Below are positions 61,882-64,000 of a DNA stretch of 64,000 nucleotides, in pieces. The notes beneath the pieces were generated by a model that searched no databases, had not been told where the DNA came from, and worked only from the letters and a program-made list of their open reading frames with translations. The DNA is taken from assembly GCF_009738185.1 (NCBI RefSeq), contig NZ_CP046509.1, forward strand, positions 1,491,501-1,555,500, read 5' to 3'. Each line of letters opens with the position of its first letter. Positions within the stretch are counted from its first letter, which is position 1. Origin of the DNA: Erwinia sorbitola (lineage in GTDB: Bacteria > Pseudomonadota > Gammaproteobacteria > Enterobacterales > Enterobacteriaceae). A program made the translations under genes and the position numbers.

Positions 61882-62772
61882 TTACGCTTTAATCAGAGAA
61901 ACCGTGGTGAAACGGTTACATCCAAGGGCTGCCAGCGTGGCTGAGGTGGCACTTTGCTGACTCAGCGTGGCATCCGGAGCTTCGGCCAGCACGGCGCGCT
62001 GGATATCATTCAGGCTGAATCCACTAAGACTGAGCAGATTCAGTGCGCCCTGAAGCGGAGGCAGGCTCGGATTAAATGCGGCGTTTTCCGCATAGCGCCC
62101 GGCAAAAATAGCCCCCTGGGTAGTTTGCAGCGCTACGCCACTCCACGCTTTACTGTAGGGGGCGTGGCTGTGGCTGGCAGCGGCGATGGCGGCCTGCTCC
62201 AGCGCATCGCCGGAGAGGGTGAAACCGTGATCGATATCGTCCATCAGCAGGGTGCTGATCGCCAGATCGCGTGGCCCGAAAGAGTCCGGCAGATAATCAC
62301 CGAGCGTGGCCGCTGTACGGCCTGGCAGCTCAATGGTTAACTCGCTGCCGCTGTTCAGCTCATTCATAAACTGTCGGCAGTGGCCGCATGGCGTGTAGTT
62401 AACGGTGATGCATTCCAGTGCCTGCTCGCCCCGGAGCCAGGCATGGGTGACCGCGCTCTGTTCCGCGTGGACAGTCTGCTGCATCGTGGTACCGGTAAAC
62501 TCCATATTGGCACCAAACCACAGCGTTCCGCTTTTGCCGCGGGCGATGGCGCCCACTTTAAAATCAGACAGGGGCGCGACAGCACAGGCCGCCGCCAGCG
62601 GCAGCAGAGCAAATGCCAGCTCGCTGTCAGTCAATCCGCAATGTTTTTTTATTTTGCTGGCCTGTGGTGCCGTAATAAATCCGGCGAAATCGTCAGCGGC
62701 CAAAATCGGCTGAATGGCGCTCTGTAACAGGGTGGGCAGCGTGGCAAATGCCAGTGAATAACGTGGGTGCAT
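61882..62772 (-). CDS. cdd: Cytidine deaminase
   Basis: 296 residues (E. coli Cdd 294), the long dimeric form with an active and an inactive repeat. Zinc and catalytic residues are in TVHAEQSAVTHAW (His, Glu) and YTPCGHCRQFMNEL (two Cys). It converts cytidine and deoxycytidine to uridines. It lies next to yohKJ, as in E. coli. Confidence 0.97.
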   Translation of the reverse strand: MHPRYSLAFATLPTLLQSAIQPILAADDFAGFITAPQASKIKKHCGLTDSELAFALLPLAAACAVAPLSDFKVGAIARGKSGTLWFGANMEFTGTTMQQTVHAEQSAVTHAWLRGEQALECITVNYTPCGHCRQFMNELNSGSELTIELPGRTAATLGDYLPDSFGPRDLAISTLLMDDIDHGFTLSGDALEQAAIAAASHSHAPYSKAWSGVALQTTQGAIFAGRYAENAAFNPSLPPLQGALNLLSLSGFSLNDIQRAVLAEAPDATLSQQSATSATLAALGCNRFTTVSLIKA

Positions 62773-62898
62773 GATGGAGCCTCTTTCGCTTGATACAACC
62801 CATGTTAGTGGGCCGGCAGCCAGTTATATGTGATCTAAATCTCGCTATCAATGTAATAAATGAAATTGATTAGCAAAATGCGAGACTTATCGCAACTT

Positions 62899-63591
62899 TT
62901 AACCCCAGAGAGCCATCAGTAATGGAAATATAAAGGGTGCCATTAACGAGGTGATAATCCCGCACAGCACCAGCGCCAGCGAGCTGAACGCGCCTTCCTG
63001 ATAATCGACCTCAGCAGCGCGGGCAGTACCGAGGGCATGTGATGCGTTACCAATTGCCAGCCCGCGGGCAGATTTACTGCGTACGCGCAGCAGGTTGAGC
63101 AGCATATGCCCGAATACGGCACCCAGTACACCTGCCAGCAGTACACAGATGGCGCTGATGGCCGGGATGCCGCCAAGCGTACCGGATATGGCCATCGCTA
63201 TCGGCGTGGTGACTGACTTTGGCAGCAAAGTGGCGGCAATTTCCGGCGTGGCACCCAGCCATAGCGCAATAGCGGTACCGGAAATCATCGCCGTGATGCT
63301 CCCGATAAAACAGACGCTGATTATCGACTTCCAGCGCGAGCGAATCTGGTGAAGCTGCTCATACAGCGGCACGGCCAGCGCCACCACCGCCGGTTGCAGC
63401 AGTTCATTAAGCAGGGCGCTGCCCTGGAAGTAGCGGGCGTAGGGCATTTGCAGCAGCAGCAGTATGGGAATGATCACCACGATGGCAATCAGCAGCGGGT
63501 TGAAAATCGACAGTTTAACTTTCGTCGCCAGCCAGCGTGCGGCAAGGAATACCAGCACGGTAAGCGGCAGTGACCACCAGATATCACTCAT
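62899..63591 (-). CDS. yohK: YohK, LrgB-family membrane protein
   Basis: 230 residues (E. coli YohK 231), about six membrane segments. The start at 63591 (MSDIWWSLPLTVLVF) aligns with E. coli. Landmarks: PKSVTTPIAMAISGTLGGIP and NASHALGTARAAEVDYQEGA. It pairs with YohJ as an LrgAB/CidAB-like system, possibly for metabolite export or holin-like control. The start overlaps the yohJ stop by eight bases; the longer frame lies inside yohJ. Confidence 0.94.
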   Translation of the reverse strand: MSDIWWSLPLTVLVFLAARWLATKVKLSIFNPLLIAIVVIIPILLLLQMPYARYFQGSALLNELLQPAVVALAVPLYEQLHQIRSRWKSIISVCFIGSITAMISGTAIALWLGATPEIAATLLPKSVTTPIAMAISGTLGGIPAISAICVLLAGVLGAVFGHMLLNLLRVRSKSARGLAIGNASHALGTARAAEVDYQEGAFSSLALVLCGIITSLMAPFIFPLLMALWG

Positions 63592-63979
63592 CTTCAACTC
63601 CAGTGCGGCGGTTATGGCGGTTATTAAGGTGTTGCGACAGCAGCCCGATAGTGACCAGAACAATCAGGGTACTGACCACGCAGGAGATGACAATCGGCCC
63701 AAACTGAGCGGTGAGAATATCCACATCGTTCATCACGCCTACGCTTATCGGCACAAACAGCAGCGCCATATAACGGATCAGCACACTACAGCCCGGTTTA
63801 ACCCAGTCAACGGGCATGATGCGTAATGAGAGCAGGAGAAACAGTGCCAGCATTCCCAGGATACTGCCGGGAATGGAGACAGGAAGAAGGGCAGACACGC
63901 CGCGCCCGGCATAGAGACAGAGATAAATAATGACGAAGGCACGAAGGTATTGCCAGACAATGAGGAGAGCGTTGCGCAT
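63584..63979 (-). CDS. yohJ: YohJ, LrgA/CidA-family membrane protein
   Basis: 131 residues (E. coli YohJ 132), four membrane segments, holin-like LrgA family (LLPVSIPGSILGMLALFLLL, MALLFVPISVGVMN). Translationally coupled to yohK. Only 21 bases of its upstream region are in the window, with TGGGATC before the ATG. Confidence 0.93.
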   Translation of the reverse strand: MRNALLIVWQYLRAFVIIYLCLYAGRGVSALLPVSIPGSILGMLALFLLLSLRIMPVDWVKPGCSVLIRYMALLFVPISVGVMNDVDILTAQFGPIVISCVVSTLIVLVTIGLLSQHLNNRHNRRTGVEDE

Positions 63980-64000
63980 GGATAGATCCCATAAAACGTA

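Noticed and set aside
62773..62898. Possible CRP/CytR control region before cdd
   Set aside because: TGTGATCTAAATCTCGC resembles a CRP site only in one half; too weak to list as a feature.

Overview
The window is chromosomal DNA from a member of the Enterobacterales, most likely an Erwiniaceae-type genus such as Erwinia or Pantoea. From about 14.3 kb to the end, the gene order follows the E. coli block proL-yejM-yejL-yejK-rplY-yejH-rsuA-bcr-yejG-yejFEBA-rtn-mepS-lpxT-yeiR-yeiP-yeiW-setB-fruBKA-nfo-yeiH-yeiE-lysP-yeiG-folE-yeiB-galS-mglBAC-sanA-cdd-yohKJ, with family-typical protein lengths. ERIC elements and other palindromic intergenic repeats also fit this order. The genus is an inference from gene content; no rRNA marker is present.

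Layout. (1) 1-3.9 kb is the decayed end of an Rhs polymorphic-toxin locus: the 3' end of an rhs gene with a nuclease-like tip and immunity gene, an orphan 5'-less rhs cassette with a second (WHH-type) nuclease tip and its own immunity gene, SymE-like remnants on the other strand after each toxin/immunity pair, and a frameshifted piece of rhs core. (2) 3.9-9.3 kb is a six-gene minus-strand operon (flavin monooxygenase, M20 deacylase, binding protein, GNAT acetyltransferase, permease, ATPase). Its make-up matches the Bacillus yxe/ytm operons for salvage of S-substituted cysteines. (3) 9.5-14.2 kb is accessory: an EntD-like phosphopantetheinyl transferase, a B3/B4-domain protein divergent from an XRE-cupin regulator, two small exported proteins, a small membrane protein and an unrecognised AT-rich 219-codon gene, ending at a proline tRNA (GGG). 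(4) 14.3-36 kb is envelope and translation housekeeping: YejM (LPS control), YejK, L25, RadD, RsuA, Bcr, the YejABEF peptide importer, the c-di-GMP phosphodiesterase PdeN, MepS, LpxT, YeiR, EF-P-like YeiP, YeiW and SetB. (5) 36-45.5 kb is the fructose PTS operon fruBKA with two Cra-like operators, nfo, yeiH, a tandem ERIC array, yeiE and lysP.

(6) 45.6-52 kb differs from E. coli. Where E. coli has cirA there is a two-gene iron-type ABC transporter (permease plus ATPase, no binding protein) behind a Fur-like box. Then come yeiG and a class III alcohol dehydrogenase as a formaldehyde-detoxification pair, and a divergent LysR/MFS pair. (7) 52-59 kb holds folE, yeiB, galS and the mglBAC galactose transporter, with GalR/GalS-like and CRP-like sites before both galS and mglB. 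(8) 59-64 kb holds sanA, the NAD malic enzyme maeA (placed between sanA and cdd), cdd and the LrgAB-like yohJ-yohK pair.

The least ordinary parts are the orphan Rhs cassette with SymE remnants, the cysteine-salvage-like operon, the uncharacterised AT-rich genes beside the proline tRNA, the five-unit 127-bp ERIC array, and a dispersed family of GAGGCATGCCTC-type palindromes.
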